Assembly (NCBI GenBank): GCA_030425925.1
Contig: JAUHZO010000007.1
Coordinates: forward strand, 62,001-126,000
Direction: 5' to 3'
From: Alphaproteobacteria bacterium
GTDB lineage: Bacteria; Pseudomonadota; Alphaproteobacteria; Rhodobacterales; Rhodobacteraceae
DNA length: 64,000 nucleotides
Below, piece after piece: positions 1-7,879 of this stretch. Under the pieces are notes generated by a model. That model was not told where the DNA came from and made no database searches. It was given only the letters and a program-made list of their open reading frames with translations. A program made the position numbers and the translations under genes. How positions within the stretch are numbered: position 1 is the first letter of the stretch; each line of letters opens with the position of its first letter.

Positions 1-231
1 TACCGTCAGGGCTGCGACGGGGGGGATGCGCGGGGCTGCACCAATCTGGGGGTTCTCTACGAGCAAGGCCTTGGCGTGGCGCAGGATGAACCGCGGGCGC
101 TGGCGCTGTATGAACAGGCCTGTGACATGGGCCAAGCCACAGGTTGCTACTATGCCGGGTGGAACCTGCGCGACGGGATCGGGGTTGCGCGGGATGTGCA
201 GGCGGCGTTGACGCTGTTCCTCAAGGCCTGA
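1..231 (+). CDS. Sel1-repeat protein, 3' part only, ending at an in-frame TGA
   Basis: The frame is open from the first base and reads as cysteine-rich Sel1-like (SLR/Hcp-type) repeats, which normally form helical solenoids for protein-protein contacts. Two repeats are visible, each with cysteines spaced C-x7-C (QGCDGGDARGC and QACDMGQATGC) and Sel1-typical glycines and tyrosines (NLGVLYEQGLGV). The TGA at 229-231 falls exactly where the first cysteine of a third repeat should be, and the frame continues after it as EMGETRACSAAEALDP to a TAG at 280-282. The gene is therefore either truncated by a nonsense mutation of a Cys codon or read through. The N-terminus lies outside the window. The partner and role are unknown. 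Confidence 0.6.
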   Translation, partial: YRQGCDGGDARGCTNLGVLYEQGLGVAQDEPRALALYEQACDMGQATGCYYAGWNLRDGIGVARDVQAALTLFLKA

Positions 232-321
232 GAGATGGGCGAAACGCGGGCCTGCAGCGCGGCAGAGGCGCTCGATCCCTAGGCCGGTGCGTCGGTGGCA
301 AACCGCGCCCCGCACCATGAG

Positions 322-342
322 GCCCCGGGTCAGGCCCGGGGC
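322..342. terminator. GC hairpin between converging genes
   Basis: Perfect 8-bp arms GCCCCGGG (322-329) and CCCGGGGC (335-342) enclose a 5-nt loop. They lie between the end of the Sel1 gene and the end of dddP, which converge here. There is no T-run, so intrinsic termination is uncertain, but the placement suits a bidirectional terminator. Confidence 0.45.
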
Positions 343-366
343 GCGATGGTCCGGGACGGAGCGGGG

Positions 367-1707
367 CTACACCCCCATCAGCCTTTCGTCGAACGGGTAG
401 CGCGTCAGGTTTTCGTACCCGTCCTCGGTGATCAGCACCTGATCCTCGAGCTTGATCGAGAAGTCGCCGCCCTCGGGCGAGACCAGAACCTCGACGCACA
501 GCGTCATGCCCGGTTCCAGCGCGTAGTCGAAGGCGCCCGGCACCGCGTGGTCGGGGTAGGCCACCAGCGGCCACTCGTCGCACAGGCCCACGCCGTGCAT
601 CAGGCAGCCGTATTTCTGCTTCTGAAACTCGGGGCGGAGCACATGGGTGCGGGCCGAAAGCTCGGGGATCGTCACACCCGGCTTCAGCATCTCCATGTTG
701 GTCATGATGTGCTCATGCGCGTGCTGCATGGCCGAGATCATGTCCGGGCGCGGGGCCTCGTCGCCGATCCACCAGGTGCGCGAGATGTCGGTGCAGATGC
801 CGTAGCTGCCGATCAGGTCGGTGTCGAAAGCGAGGATTTCGTTGCGCCGGGGGATCCGGGGGCCGCATTCCTGGAACCACGGATTGGTGCGCTGCCCGGT
901 GGCCAGCAGCCGCGTCTCGATCCATTCGCCGCCGCGGCGGATGTTCTCGGCATGCAGGACGGCCCAGATGTCATCCTCACAGGTCTTGCCATCCCCCATA
1001 TGGGCGCGGGCAAACTCCTCCATCGCGTACATCGCCTGTTCGCAGGCATGGACGGAACAGCGCATCGCCTTGATCTCGTCCGGGCCTTTCACCGCGCGGC
1101 ATTTCTCGGTCAGCTCTTCGCCTTCCATCACCTCGAAGCCCTGCGCTTCCAGCGCGCGCAGTCCGTGCAGCATCACCTTGTCCACGGCGAGGCGCGTGTT
1201 GCCGGGGGCGTGGTCCTGCAGCAGCGCGCGGACTTCGTTGGCAAAGACGTCGGCGGCCACGTCCACCTTGTCGCCGCGGTCGAAATAGAACAGGTCCGCG
1301 CCAGAGCGTTGTTCGCGCACCAAAGGGTTGAACGTGCTGAGGAAGGGCGAGTTCTTGTAATCCCAGATCACCATGTAGCCATCCGCGCAGATCAGAAGCG
1401 CGCGGAACGGGTTGTGGGTGTTCCACAACTGCATGTTGGTCGAGTCGCTGGCATAGCGGATGTTGAGCGGGTCAAAGACCAGAAGGCCGGCATAGTCGCG
1501 CTCCTGGATGAAACGCGTCAGCCGTTCCCAGCGAAAACGGCGCATGGCCTGCAGGTCGGGCAGGTCCAGCCCCGCCGCGGCCCATTCGGCATAGGCCAGC
1601 TGCGTCGGCCCGATCTCGATCCGGTCATTGTCGTTGGGGGTGTTGTCGCCCAGAAGCGCCCCGCGCGTCGGGTCGATCTTGCGGCTGTCGCGATAATGCT
1701 GGTTCAT
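367..1707 (-). CDS. dddP: DMSP lyase DddP (M24-peptidase fold)
   Basis: The 446-residue protein cleaves dimethylsulfoniopropionate to dimethyl sulfide and acrylate in the cytoplasm. It has the M24 'pita-bread' fold but is a lyase rather than a peptidase. All residues known from characterised DddP are at the same numbers: metal ligands D295 and D297 (LAFDTDLIG), D307, H371, E406 and E421, and catalytic D377 (HGVGLCD). The N-terminus (MNQHYRDSRKIDP) and the motif STNMQLWNTHNPFRA are typical of roseobacter DddP. The ATG at 1705-1707 is preceded by GAGGGAGG. The gene stands alone, divergent from the DUF3445 gene, and a strong hairpin lies in its leader. Length and residues together make this one of the surest functional calls in the window. 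Confidence 0.95.
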   Translation of the reverse strand: MNQHYRDSRKIDPTRGALLGDNTPNDNDRIEIGPTQLAYAEWAAAGLDLPDLQAMRRFRWERLTRFIQERDYAGLLVFDPLNIRYASDSTNMQLWNTHNPFRALLICADGYMVIWDYKNSPFLSTFNPLVREQRSGADLFYFDRGDKVDVAADVFANEVRALLQDHAPGNTRLAVDKVMLHGLRALEAQGFEVMEGEELTEKCRAVKGPDEIKAMRCSVHACEQAMYAMEEFARAHMGDGKTCEDDIWAVLHAENIRRGGEWIETRLLATGQRTNPWFQECGPRIPRRNEILAFDTDLIGSYGICTDISRTWWIGDEAPRPDMISAMQHAHEHIMTNMEMLKPGVTIPELSARTHVLRPEFQKQKYGCLMHGVGLCDEWPLVAYPDHAVPGAFDYALEPGMTLCVEVLVSPEGGDFSIKLEDQVLITEDGYENLTRYPFDERLMGV

Positions 1708-2057
1708 GGCGGGCCTCCCTCGTCGCGGGCAGGATGGCGGCCGGATCGGGCCGCGGCGCGCTTGTTTGCGCCGCGGCCCCGGTCGTTTTCAGGCAGGCCC
1801 TCGGGACCGAAAGCGGCCCCGGCCCCGGGTCGATTCCCTGGCTCGATCGGCTGCGCCGTCTCGGGCAGGCGGCGGCATTCGGGGCTGACGTCGATCAGCG
1901 GGTGGATCGGAAGGCCTTGGCGCACCGCCGCGCCGCCGACAGTCGTGACCGTGGCGATTGTCCTTGAAGGAAACGGAAGGGCTTGCCTCGTGCCATGGTT
2001 TCGTCGCAGACCGATGTCGGCTCCGTGACGGAGCGATGACAGGGCAGTGCCGACCAT
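1708..2057. promoter_or_regulatory. Divergent intergenic region with a strong hairpin upstream of dddP
   Basis: This 350-bp region separates two divergent genes and must hold both promoters, but no convincing -35/-10 pair could be picked out. The clearest structure is a perfect 12-bp inverted repeat, GGGCCGCGGCGC (1748-1759) and GCGCCGCGGCCC (1768-1779), with an 8-nt loop about 40 nt upstream of the dddP start codon. If the dddP transcript starts further upstream, this would form a very stable leader hairpin. No credible ORF was found in the region. Confidence 0.5.
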
Positions 2058-2816
2058 ATGATCCTGCAGGATGCCATCCCCTATGACGTGCTCAGCCCCC
2101 GGCCGCTGCCGGGCGTGGCGCCGTTTGCGATGCCGGACTGGCTGCATGTCGACAGCGCCTATGCCGCGCAGATGGCCGAGCGGGGGCGGCTGCTGGACAG
2201 CGCACGCGCCGAGGTTCTGTGGATGGACCCCGGCGCATTGCCCGCCGCGCAGGAGCTCCTGGAGATGGTGCTGGCGCATCTGCCGGAGGGGTTCGCGCAG
2301 GCCGGTGCGTGCGTCACCTGTCCGGACGGGCGTGTGGTGCGTCTTGACCGGCAGGACCCGCTGCAGACGCTGGGGCGGCTGGTGCAGGAGGATCTGTGCC
2401 TGCTGGTCAGGGAAGGGGACGAACATGTGCTGAAGGGGGCCGTGCTGTGCTTTCCGGCCAGCTGGACGCTGGCGGAAAAGGCCGGCAAGCCGCTGGTGCG
2501 CATTCACGCGCCGGTCGCAGAGTATGATCCCGACATCGCCCGCCGTGTGCAGCGCCTGTTCGACGGGGTGCAGCCGGGCCGGCCGCTCTGGCGGTTCAAC
2601 GCGCTGTGGTATGTCGATCCCGCGCTCCACCAGCCGCGCGGCGAACACGCGCCGCGCAGGCCGACAGCCCCGGCGGCCGCCCGCTTTCTGCGCTCTGAAC
2701 GGCAATGCCTGGTGCGGTTGCCGCAAAGCGGTGCGGTGGTGTTTTCCATCCACACCTATGTGGTCACGTCCGATGCCCTGCCCGGGGCGGCGGGCTCAGT
2801 CCTCGATCGGGCCTGA
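2058..2816 (+). CDS. DUF3445 family protein, haem-dependent oxidative N-demethylase-like
   Basis: The 252-residue soluble protein fits the DUF3445 family. Some members are haem proteins that oxidatively N-demethylate small amines such as dimethylamine. The family hallmark is the C-terminal segment SERQCLVRLPQSGAVVFSIH (about residues 212-231), and the N-terminus (LPGVAPF...DWLHVDSAY) also fits. The ATG at 2058 follows a weak AGGGCAG ribosome site. It is divergent from dddP and its last 21 bases overlap the end of a small opposite-strand ORF. A role in methylated-amine catabolism would suit the DMSP and dimethylglycine genes nearby, but the substrate is inference. Confidence 0.75.
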   Translation: MILQDAIPYDVLSPRPLPGVAPFAMPDWLHVDSAYAAQMAERGRLLDSARAEVLWMDPGALPAAQELLEMVLAHLPEGFAQAGACVTCPDGRVVRLDRQDPLQTLGRLVQEDLCLLVREGDEHVLKGAVLCFPASWTLAEKAGKPLVRIHAPVAEYDPDIARRVQRLFDGVQPGRPLWRFNALWYVDPALHQPRGEHAPRRPTAPAAARFLRSERQCLVRLPQSGAVVFSIHTYVVTSDALPGAAGSVLDRA

Positions 2817-2927
2817 GCGGACATCGGCGGGGGCGGCCAGCGCCACGGCGTCGGGCGCAGGATCGCGGCGGGCCAGGGCGGCAAGGGCCAGCGCCGCGCA
2901 CAGCGCGGCCAGGGCAAACAGACGCAT
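2796..2927 (-). CDS. Small hydrophobic exported or membrane peptide (43 aa)
   Basis: The 43-residue ORF opens with a hydrophobic helix (MRLFALAALCAALALAALA) followed by a short polar tail ending GPIED. It starts 14 bp after the stop of the membrane-protein gene upstream on the same strand, with a GGGA-type ribosome site, so it is probably the last gene of that operon. Its end overlaps the 3' end of the DUF3445 gene. No family is recognised. It could be a spurious ORF, but its signal-peptide-like start and position favour a real gene. Confidence 0.4.
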   Translation of the reverse strand: MRLFALAALCAALALAALARRDPAPDAVALAAPADVRSGPIED

Positions 2928-2941
2928 GTGCCGTGTCCCGT

Positions 2942-3697
2942 TCAGTAGATCCAGCGCAGGATGAGCTGGTTCAGCTCGCCCGCTTCGCCCAGCGCGAGAA
3001 ACAGCGCCGTCACCGCCAGCGCCTGCGAGGCAAGGCGGAAGTCCATCCCGCGCAGCAGGCCGATGATCCAGAGCGCGACGGCCACGGGGAAGGCGACAAA
3101 GGCCAGAACCCCGGTCAGGATCCAGCTGGCCGCGCCCATGCGCAATTCCGCCGGTTCGCTTTCCTCGATGCGGACGCGGAACTGTTCCAGCCGGTCGGTG
3201 GGGCGTGACGGGCCGTCTTCGGCCTCGGCCGAGAGCGCGTCGCGGAATTCGCGGCTGAGCGAGCTTTCCGCGTCGTCCAGCCCGTCGAGCTCGCGCCGGG
3301 GCGACACGTAGCGGCGCAGACGCAGAAAATCGTCCGCCTCCACCAGCATGTCGGGCGAAAACCATTCGATGACGTCGGCGTTCGAAAACCCGAGGCAGAT
3401 CTCGACGGTGTCCGACAGCACCTTGGCGGCGGCCTCTTCGTCGGCGGGGCTGCCGTCGCGGGTGATCAGCTGCAGGGCGACCCGAGGGCCATACGCGCTT
3501 TGCTCGTCCACGGTCACGCGCAGTGCGAGGCTGTGGGCAAAGACGGTCTGCTTGCGGCGGTTTTGACGCGGCGCGCGCTCCGGGTCGTGGTCGAGCCTGT
3601 CGAGCACGTCGGCGGCGGCCTGCATGTAGGGGGCGGGGTCAAGTGCGGCGGAATCGGGAAGAATCAACGCCGCATAAGGCCAATCGGTAACCTGCAT
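2942..3697 (-). CDS. Membrane protein of unknown function with C-terminal two-helix domain
   Basis: The 251-residue protein has a long soluble N-terminal part (about 1-185, acidic, with an arginine-rich patch DPERAPRQNRRKQ) and a C-terminal membrane module of two helices around a short arginine-containing loop (LLRGMDFRLASQA). The same module, with the pattern RGxDFRxAS, closes the protein encoded at 4710-5594. The ATG at 3697 was preferred to the upstream ATG because ACGAGGA lies 7 nt before it. The lytic transglycosylase gene sits immediately upstream on the same strand, so an envelope role is plausible but unproven. Confidence 0.75.
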   Translation of the reverse strand: MQVTDWPYAALILPDSAALDPAPYMQAAADVLDRLDHDPERAPRQNRRKQTVFAHSLALRVTVDEQSAYGPRVALQLITRDGSPADEEAAAKVLSDTVEICLGFSNADVIEWFSPDMLVEADDFLRLRRYVSPRRELDGLDDAESSLSREFRDALSAEAEDGPSRPTDRLEQFRVRIEESEPAELRMGAASWILTGVLAFVAFPVAVALWIIGLLRGMDFRLASQALAVTALFLALGEAGELNQLILRWIY

Positions 3698-3803
3698 CAC
3701 GGTCCTCGTAAGATGGGTACAATTTATCGTTCCCATGATGCAGGTCATTGTGGCCGCTCTGGGGCGGCCTCGTGGTGGAAACGGGGTATTGCAGCCCCGA
3801 TGG

Positions 3804-4601
3804 TCAGCCGTCGATACGGGCGGCCGCGGCGGCGATGGCCTGCTGATAGACCGTTGCCGCGTTCCATTCGTTCAGCACGCGGAAGTTCGGCTGGCCCTGT
3901 TCGTAGCCGCGCCCGGCCTTCCAGCCCTTCTGGCGCAGGAAATTGGCGGTCGAGGCCAGCGCATCCCATTCATTGTAGAAATCCACCCGCCCGTCGCCGC
4001 TGCCATCCACGCCGTACCGCATGGCGTTGCCGGGAAGGAACTGGGTGTGGCCCAGCTCGCCATGATAGGCCCCGTTCTGGTTCGGGCTGAGCATGCCGCG
4101 ATCCACCATCTGCAGCGCGGCGATGGCATGCGGGGTAAAGAACGACGCGCGGCGGCAATCATAGGCGACGGTCAGGATCGACGACACCACCGGGACCGAA
4201 CCCATGTTGCGGCCAAACCCGGTCTCCATGCCGTGGATCGACACCAGGATCGAGCCCGGCACGCCATAGCGCGCCTCGACATTGGCAAAGAAACCCGGGT
4301 TGCGCGCGATGCGCTTGCGGGCCTGGCTGGCGAAACTGTCCAGCGATCCCAGGCGGATGCGCACGAAGTCGTTGAAGCTGTACTTCACACCCTTCTGGTT
4401 GCGGTCGGCATTGATGGTCTTTTGCGAATAGCTGGCCGCCTGCAGCGCCTGCAGCCCGCGATTGCCGACCCCGGCGCGCTGCGCCTCGGCGGCGAATTCG
4501 GATTTCCAGGCATTGAACCCCGACGAGGTGTTGCCGCAGGAGGCGGCAAGGGCGGGGGCGGCGGCAAGCGACAGGACAAGAGCGCAAACAAGGCGGCGCA
4601 T
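3804..4601 (-). CDS. Lytic murein transglycosylase, MltB/SLT-B type
   Basis: The 265-residue periplasmic enzyme is predicted to cleave the MurNAc-GlcNAc bond of peptidoglycan with formation of 1,6-anhydroMurNAc. It begins with a signal peptide (MRRLVCALVLSLAAAPALA). The SLT_2 (MltB) domain follows, with the catalytic glutamate in SIHGMETGFG at about residue 125 and the family segments HTQFLPGNAMRYGVDG and DALASTANFLRQKGW. The ATG at 4601 has CGGAG 8 nt before it. There is no C-terminal peptidoglycan-binding domain, so this is the short form. It lies between two genes encoding related membrane proteins. Its products could feed the recycling enzyme AnmK encoded at 50.3 kb. Confidence 0.88.
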   Translation of the reverse strand: MRRLVCALVLSLAAAPALAASCGNTSSGFNAWKSEFAAEAQRAGVGNRGLQALQAASYSQKTINADRNQKGVKYSFNDFVRIRLGSLDSFASQARKRIARNPGFFANVEARYGVPGSILVSIHGMETGFGRNMGSVPVVSSILTVAYDCRRASFFTPHAIAALQMVDRGMLSPNQNGAYHGELGHTQFLPGNAMRYGVDGSGDGRVDFYNEWDALASTANFLRQKGWKAGRGYEQGQPNFRVLNEWNAATVYQQAIAAAAARIDG

Positions 4602-4709
4602 GGACAGACTCCGGGCTGAAATGACAATTGCCCGAAGCCTATCCGCAAACGCCCTGCCGGGCCAAGGGGGAACTGGGTGCGCCGTTCCCCCCATGCGGGT
4701 GGCAGGGGG

Positions 4710-5594
4710 TCAGAACCCGCCAATCAGTGCAGAGGCGCCGGTGCTGTCCAGTGCGACGAACATGCCCGCCAGGCCCATGGCCAGCGAGGCCACGCGGAAA
4801 TCCTCGCCGCGGGCAAGGTTGTAGATCATCACCGGCGCGGCGACCGGCAGCGAGATCACCGCGATGCTCAGCGACACCGCCCAGGTGGACAGGCGTGCCT
4901 CGGTGGGGATGATGCCCTCGGCCTCGCGCAGCGCCTCCAGTTCCGCCTCGTCGGCGGGGCGCAGGAAGGCGGCGCGCATGTGGCGCTCATACGCCTTCAC
5001 ATGCGCATTGTAGTGCCTGGATCCCAGAGGCGCGTTGTCATTGGCGGTGGCGACGCGGGCGTCGGGCGCGACCGGGGGCAGGGCGCGCAGCAGGGCGGCG
5101 CAGGCCGGGGCCACGGGACGGGCAGGGGCCTTGGCCCGGGCCTTGCGGGCCACGCGCCGCGGGGCGATCTGGCTGACCGCCGGGGCCGGGTCGGGATCGC
5201 GCGGGCCGAACATGTCTGCCAGCCGCTGCAGGAAGGTGTCGCGGGGGATGCGCAGATCGGACCCGGCCCAGACCACATCGGTCGCGGGCAGCGACTGCGC
5301 GAGCGGATAGAGCAGCGCCGCAAGATCGGCCAGCGCGGCGGCGTCATCGGTGCCATCGGGCAGGGCCAGACCCACGGTCAGAACGGTTTCGCCGGAAACA
5401 AAAGCCAGGTCCAGCGTGACCGCCAGGACTTCTGTTTCGATCACCAGACCGGTCAGCGACGCCTCGGTCACGGTGGCATGGGACGCGCCGTTCCGGCGCA
5501 GGTGCTGCGTGGCCAGATCAGCCACCTTTGGCAGAGACACGAACCGTTCACCATGAAACACGACTTGGGCAGTGCAGACCGGCTTGATCGTCAT
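4710..5594 (-). CDS. Membrane protein of unknown function, paralogous C-terminus to the 2942-3697 product
   Basis: This is a 294-residue protein with a soluble N-terminal half. An Ala/Arg-rich linker (about residues 145-190, VARKARAKAPARPVAPA) precedes a C-terminal pair of membrane helices around LARGEDFRVASLA. That module matches the one in the neighbouring membrane protein. The ATG at 5594 is chosen over an ORF start 49 codons upstream because AGGAGATGG lies directly before it. The protein family is not recognised. Position next to the lytic transglycosylase hints at an envelope-related role. Confidence 0.72.
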   Translation of the reverse strand: MTIKPVCTAQVVFHGERFVSLPKVADLATQHLRRNGASHATVTEASLTGLVIETEVLAVTLDLAFVSGETVLTVGLALPDGTDDAAALADLAALLYPLAQSLPATDVVWAGSDLRIPRDTFLQRLADMFGPRDPDPAPAVSQIAPRRVARKARAKAPARPVAPACAALLRALPPVAPDARVATANDNAPLGSRHYNAHVKAYERHMRAAFLRPADEAELEALREAEGIIPTEARLSTWAVSLSIAVISLPVAAPVMIYNLARGEDFRVASLAMGLAGMFVALDSTGASALIGGF

Positions 5595-6083
5595 TTCCCC
5601 ATCTCCTTTTTTGGATGCGCGTTTGTTGAGGATGAGAGTTGTCCCCAATTGGGTTCGGATCAGGGAGGCAATGCGAAATCGCCGGGGCGGAGTGGACATG
5701 GCGTCGCCGCAAAGCGGCCGAGTCGGGCAATTCCCTGGCAAATTGTGGCGGTTTGGACAGGATCAGGCGGGTTTTTCGTGAAATGGCCGCAATTCGCGCA
5801 ACATGGCCGGTCATCCGCTCAAGAAAACGCGACCACATTTCTGCCCGCCACGTTTACAGAGTTTGAAGCGATGTCCGCGGGTTTTCCACTTTTACGGGAG
5901 TCCGTGCACATGCGCGAAACAAAACCTCCATTGGACCGGTCATCGTTTCGCCACAGAGTGCTGTCGCCGCCGCGCGCCCGCCGTGATTCGGGCCGGATCG
6001 GTGCCATGTTGTCCGGTCTTGCCGCAGTTCCGCGCCATTGAGACCGGAACATGGCACCATATGGTGCAGCCCGCCTGCCGCGC
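5595..6083. promoter_or_regulatory. Gene-free region with TGTGGCG-type motifs and a long stem-loop
   Basis: No credible gene was found in these 489 bases, which lie downstream of one minus-strand gene and upstream of the next. AATTGTGGCGG occurs at 5741-5751 and, on the other strand, AAATGTGGTCGC at 5829-5840. These resemble the motif array before the giant RTX gene at 14.2-14.4 kb. The 3' end holds the stem-loop annotated separately. Base composition is more AT-rich than in the flanking genes around 5600-5650 and 5740-5860. Confidence 0.45.
6000..6058 (-). terminator. 18-bp bulged stem-loop after the RTX adhesin gene
   Basis: GGTGCCATGTT (6000-6010) plus CCGGTCT (6013-6019) pairs with AGACCGG (6041-6047) plus AACATGGCACC (6048-6058). 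Apart from a two-base bulge the match is perfect. A second, overlapping perfect palindrome, GCACCATATGGTGC, lies at 6054-6067. The structure sits about 25 bp beyond the stop codon of the minus-strand RTX gene. It could be its terminator, although no T-run follows, or a protein-binding site. Confidence 0.45.
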
Positions 6084-7787
6084 CTAGAGGATGAAATCCC
6101 CGGCCTCCAGTTGGGCGGTCGACAGCAGGGTCATCTGCGCGTCCTTGAGGCCGTCGCCATCGGTGTCGATCTGCACGATGGCGTGGCCGTTCGGTGCCAC
6201 GCGATAGCGCAGTTCCATCGCGGTGCCGGTAAAGGCCGCGGTGCCGATAAAGGCAAAGGCGGCGTCGCCGATGGCCGAAAGGTCGATCACGTCCTCGCCG
6301 CCGGCAAAGCCGCGCACCACGTCGCCCTCCATTTCGGCGGCGCTGTCAAAGATCAGCACATCCGCGCCGCCCCCCGGGTTCAGCGCGTCTGCGCCCAGGC
6401 CCGCGCGGATCGTGTCGCGGCCCAGATCGCCTGTCAGGGTGTCGTCGCCGTCGCCGCCCTCGATCAGGTCGTCTCCTTCCTTGCCGCGCAGCAGATCGTT
6501 GCCGTCATCGCCAAAGATCCGGTCCGCCCCGGCCCCGGCCACGATGTCGTCATCCCCGGCCCCGCCCGAGACATGGTCGTCGCCGCCGCCCGGGCGCAGG
6601 GTGTCGTTGCCGTCCTCTCCGGTCAGCCGGTTCGCGCCGTCATTGCCGATGACGAAATCGTCGCCCGCGCTGCCTTCGAACACCAGATCGGCGCTGCCCA
6701 TCAGGCGGACCTCTTCAAAGCCCGTGGCGGTGACATTGTCGGCCCAGAGCAGCAGCAGGTCGTGGCCGGCGCCGCCATTGGCCAGCGCGCCGGTTTCGTC
6801 CAGCTTCACGGTGTCGTCGCCATTGCCCGCCTGAACCGTGCCCTCGACCGCGCCGCCGCGGCCGTTGAACAAATCGGCACCGTTGTCGAGGAGCACGTCG
6901 CCCGCGATCCGACCGCTGTTGAAGACCACGTCGCCGCCATCGCCTCCGGCAAGGCTTTGCGTCATCAGACCGCTGTTCGAGACCGTGTCGTTGCCGTCAC
7001 CCATCACGACAAAACCATCCACATGCCCGGCATTCACGAACCGGTCGAACCCGTCGAACAGGCTGACGGACCCGACGATCTGCCCGGTTTCGGCGTTCAC
7101 CACCCGATCGTTGAGCGCCAGTTGCGGATCGCCGGCAATGGCATCGAACCGCGCCGAGATCCGGCCGCCGTTCCAGACCTGCAGACTGGCCGCGTCCGAT
7201 ACGTGCACGGCGCTGTGGGTTGCGACGATGTCGCCGGTATTGGTCAGGATCAGCAGGTTTTCGGCCACGTTCACCCCGTAATGGCCGCTGATCCGTCCGC
7301 TGTTGTCGATCTGGTGCGACACGCCCCGCCCGCCGGTGGTCACGCCGTCGATCTGGATCCCGTTGCCCGAGACGGCGCTGATCTGGCCGGTATTGGCAAC
7401 GGTCAGACGGTTTTCCACCCCGGCAGCCACCGCGTGGTCACCCGTGTCGCGGCCCAGCGCCGCGACCGTGCCGTGGTTGGTGAGCGACCCGCTGTCGCTG
7501 AACAGGACCGCCATATCGTTCGGACCGTCCGACCCGGTCGACAGGATCGTGCCGGTCGCGCCGACAAAGGCGTCGGAGGTGCTCGCCACATGTGCGGCGG
7601 TGCCGAACACCAGGCCAAGGCCCGGGGACAGCACCGTGCCGAGCGCGGTAAACGAGGAATTCGCCCCGCTGAGGGCAACCGCCACAAACGCGTTCGACAG
7701 GACCGAGACGCCTTCGAGCAGCACAACCTCGCGCGGGTCAAGATAGTTGATCAGGGTCTGGTCGGTCGTGACATAAACGATGCTCAT
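6084..7787 (-). CDS. RTX calcium-binding secreted protein with beta-helix-like N-terminal region
   Basis: The 567-residue acidic protein lacks a Sec signal. Residues about 1-350 are repeats rich in N-S/T-G turns (NTGQIS, NSGRIS, NAGHV), as in adhesin beta-helices. RTX nonapeptides of the GGxGxD type follow at about 390-480 (EDGNDTLRPGGGDDHVSGGAGDD) and bind calcium outside the cell. The last 100 residues (DVIDLSAIGDA...IQIDTDGDG) resemble the serralysin-type type I secretion domain. The ATG at 7787 has CGGAGG in front of it. It is the second of two tandem paralogues, 92 bp apart. No type I exporter genes occur in the window, so export must depend on genes elsewhere. Confidence 0.85.
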   Translation of the reverse strand: MSIVYVTTDQTLINYLDPREVVLLEGVSVLSNAFVAVALSGANSSFTALGTVLSPGLGLVFGTAAHVASTSDAFVGATGTILSTGSDGPNDMAVLFSDSGSLTNHGTVAALGRDTGDHAVAAGVENRLTVANTGQISAVSGNGIQIDGVTTGGRGVSHQIDNSGRISGHYGVNVAENLLILTNTGDIVATHSAVHVSDAASLQVWNGGRISARFDAIAGDPQLALNDRVVNAETGQIVGSVSLFDGFDRFVNAGHVDGFVVMGDGNDTVSNSGLMTQSLAGGDGGDVVFNSGRIAGDVLLDNGADLFNGRGGAVEGTVQAGNGDDTVKLDETGALANGGAGHDLLLLWADNVTATGFEEVRLMGSADLVFEGSAGDDFVIGNDGANRLTGEDGNDTLRPGGGDDHVSGGAGDDDIVAGAGADRIFGDDGNDLLRGKEGDDLIEGGDGDDTLTGDLGRDTIRAGLGADALNPGGGADVLIFDSAAEMEGDVVRGFAGGEDVIDLSAIGDAAFAFIGTAAFTGTAMELRYRVAPNGHAIVQIDTDGDGLKDAQMTLLSTAQLEAGDFIL

Positions 7788-7879
7788 GGCGCAGCACCTC
7801 CGGGCTGAACAGGCGCGGCACGAAAAAGCCGGGCCACCACGCAAGTGTCCCGCGCGGCCCGCACGGCGTCAAGCACGGC

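Noticed and set aside
229-231. Selenocysteine codon in the Sel1-repeat gene
   Set aside because: No selenoprotein family matches, no SECIS-like hairpin was recognised right after the TGA, and the position fits a mutated structural cysteine codon.
295-2028. A 577-codon plus-strand frame opposite dddP
   Set aside because: It covers dddP, whose active-site residues are all conserved. The opposing frame has no recognisable domain and arises from high GC content.
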